Shown here piece after piece: positions 62,706 through 64,000 of a stretch of DNA of 64,000 nucleotides. The notes below the pieces were generated by a model. It had not been told where the DNA came from and made no database searches. It saw only the letters and a program-made list of their open reading frames with translations. Position numbers and translations under genes: made by a program. The stretch comes from Scenedesmus sp. ARA3. Taxonomy: Eukaryota; Chlorophyta; Chlorophyceae; Sphaeropleales; Scenedesmaceae. Each line of letters begins with the position of its first letter. Within the stretch, counting starts at the first letter, position 1. Location: assembly GCA_004335835.1 (NCBI GenBank), contig RWJK01001587.1, forward strand, positions 56,314-120,313, in the 5' to 3' direction.

Positions 62706-64000
62706 ATGGCAGGAGCCGGAGAATTCAAGCGCATCTGCTTATGGAGCTTCTGGGTGGCGAATCTAGTGAGCGTCTCAGCAACAGCGATGCCCTGCACGGC
62801 ATCTGCTGCTGTGTGGTACCAGCAATACACAAGGAACGTGCTGTCACAACCTAATGCCATTCCTCTTTTGATGACATCATGCAGCTGGTGGACGCCGTGT
62901 ACGTCATCATGGCTTGGGCAACAGCCACAAACCTGGCTAATGTAAGCTGCCAGGGTCCATCTGCGATACTATACCCACGGCTGCAGTATAGTTTGTACAA
63001 CCACAGCTGTACTGTGTTCCCCCCACAACTGTGCAGGCATCATGTGAGCAGAATGCTTTGCTAGGATGAAGCAGTGCGTCCAACCACTAGGTGTCACCAA
63101 AACGAATGGTTGAATGTGGTCTTCTTTGTCTTCATGCTGTGCAGGCCTCTGGGAACTTGCACATAGCGACATGGAAGGATGCCACAGCAACAGCACGCAG
63201 CTTCATCAGCAACAACATCTGGCGCGCGCCCATTGCAGCATGTGCACTTGGAGGCTTGATGGTGGTTCTGTTCAACTTGCTGAGCTGCATCGTGCTCATC
63301 AGGCAAGCAACACCAGTAGTCAGAAGCAGCTGTGCGTCTTGTGCAGCTCCTGTGTATCCTGCAACTGCCACTGGCTTTGTGTTCAGCTTAGCATGACATA
63401 CCAGCTGCTGGTAGCTGCGGTTACTCCTTCTGCAGCTTACAGCAGGTTCAGGTGCTATCGGTGCCACTGTGCCGCAAAAGGCAGCGCCCTGCAACTGGAA
63501 AACTGCAGCGTGCCACTGAGCAACGCGGCTGTGACTCGCCTGCGCATGAGCGCCTCAACATAAGCACAACAGTCCATTGCATGTTACAGATGACACTGAC
63601 CGAATGACTTGCACGCTTTTCTGCTTGCAGGAAGTCCATTGCCAAGACTGGGGCGGGCTTTGGGTATGGCTTCATTGTTGCCTGGGCCTTTGTTATGAGC
63701 TTCTTCAACCTGCTGTGTGGCCTCATCTTAGAGGGCTTCAAGAGCACCGTGGAGACACAGCTGACCACAGGTGGGTGGACAGCAATGTTACACACCAACA
63801 GGCTTATTTGCAGTAGCATGTCAGCATGTCCTGCAAGCTGCCATGTAGTTGTGTTACGGCAATGATGAGCCTCATCCTGGCGGGCTTCAACGCCACAGAC
63901 GAGCCGCACACTAGCAGCTGGTCAAAGGTCAGCTCAGTGCTGTTGAACCTAGCTCATGAGCGCGTCACGCGCAGTAGGGTAGTTGTACTGTCCATTTGCT
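62706..64000 (+). CDS. Unrecognised multi-pass membrane protein, 3' end outside window
   Basis: Exons are 62706-62765, 62885-62941, 63145-63302 and 63631-63770; phases agree, and the gene continues past the window. ATG 62706 has a good context (CACAATGG). The protein starts MAGAGEFKRICLWSFWVANL and runs into LVDAVYVIMAWATATNLAN. Later hydrophobic segments are PIAACALGGLMVVLFNLLSC and GFIVAWAFVMSFFNLLCGLI. At least three membrane helices with short polar connections are therefore predicted. Intron 3 begins GCAAGC after CAG, so it is a GC-AG intron. No family is recognised. The next stretch (about 63850-63960, SLILAGFNATDEP) resembles the end of exon 4; it may be a copy of it or a true later exon. 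Confidence 0.6.
63850..63930 (+). repeat. Possible donor-side copy of membrane-protein exon 4
   Basis: CTCATCCTGGCGGGCTTCAA parallels CTCATCTTAGAGGGCTTCAA in the exon at 63631-63770, then diverges and ends AAAG-GTCAGC. A genuine paralogous exon is the alternative. Confidence 0.4.

Overview
The window is nuclear DNA of an intron-rich green alga. Chlorophyta is likely and Chlorophyceae or a Sphaeropleales-like lineage is my best guess; this is inference, not a match. The reasons are a plastid-type NADH glutamate synthase with alpha and beta subunits fused, GTGAGY/GTGCGY...TGCAG introns, moderately high GC, and very frequent CTG/CAG runs that encode poly-Ala and poly-Gln or sit in intron polypyrimidine tracts.

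Layout. At 0.9-3.3 kb (+) is a protein with two ubiquitin-like modules. At 4.1-6.2 kb (+) is an unrecognised protein, possibly plastid-targeted. 6.2-10.1 kb has no supportable gene. At 10.1-14.8 kb (+) is a TMEM45/DUF716-type multi-pass membrane protein. 14.8-17.5 kb is intergenic, with a 29-bp minisatellite and a perfect 21-bp hairpin. At 17.55-46.86 kb (+) is a complete NADH-dependent glutamate synthase (GOGAT). I could place 44 exons; all junction phases agree and the predicted protein is 2,279 residues. 46.9-51.5 kb is repeat-rich and gene-poor. At 51.6-53.9 kb (-) is a Gln-rich helical protein whose frame holds one in-frame TGA. At 54.4-59.0 kb (-) is a RING plus PHD finger protein. At 59.5-61.4 kb (+) is a Zucchini/MitoPLD-like phospholipase-D-superfamily protein with a putative lipid anchor. 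At 62.7 kb to the window end (+) is an unrecognised membrane protein running off the edge.

The outstanding feature is pervasive partial duplication of exons inside the introns of the GOGAT and TMEM45 genes, with traces in the ubiquitin-like gene. By eye there are about 40 copies carrying an acceptor plus the 5' part of an exon, always upstream of the intact exon. About 50 copies carry the 3' part of an exon plus a donor, always downstream of it. The intact exon is always the inner member. This polarity is what tandem duplications spanning one splice junction would leave. The last exon, which has no donor, also has such a downstream copy, pointing to a DNA-level process rather than a splicing-based one. 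One such array became a regular 112-bp satellite around a 167-N assembly gap. A TA-flanked element with terminal inverted repeats also sits in a GOGAT intron.

The genes are functionally unrelated neighbours, as is usual in eukaryotic genomes. No operons, CRISPR arrays or confident RNA genes were seen.
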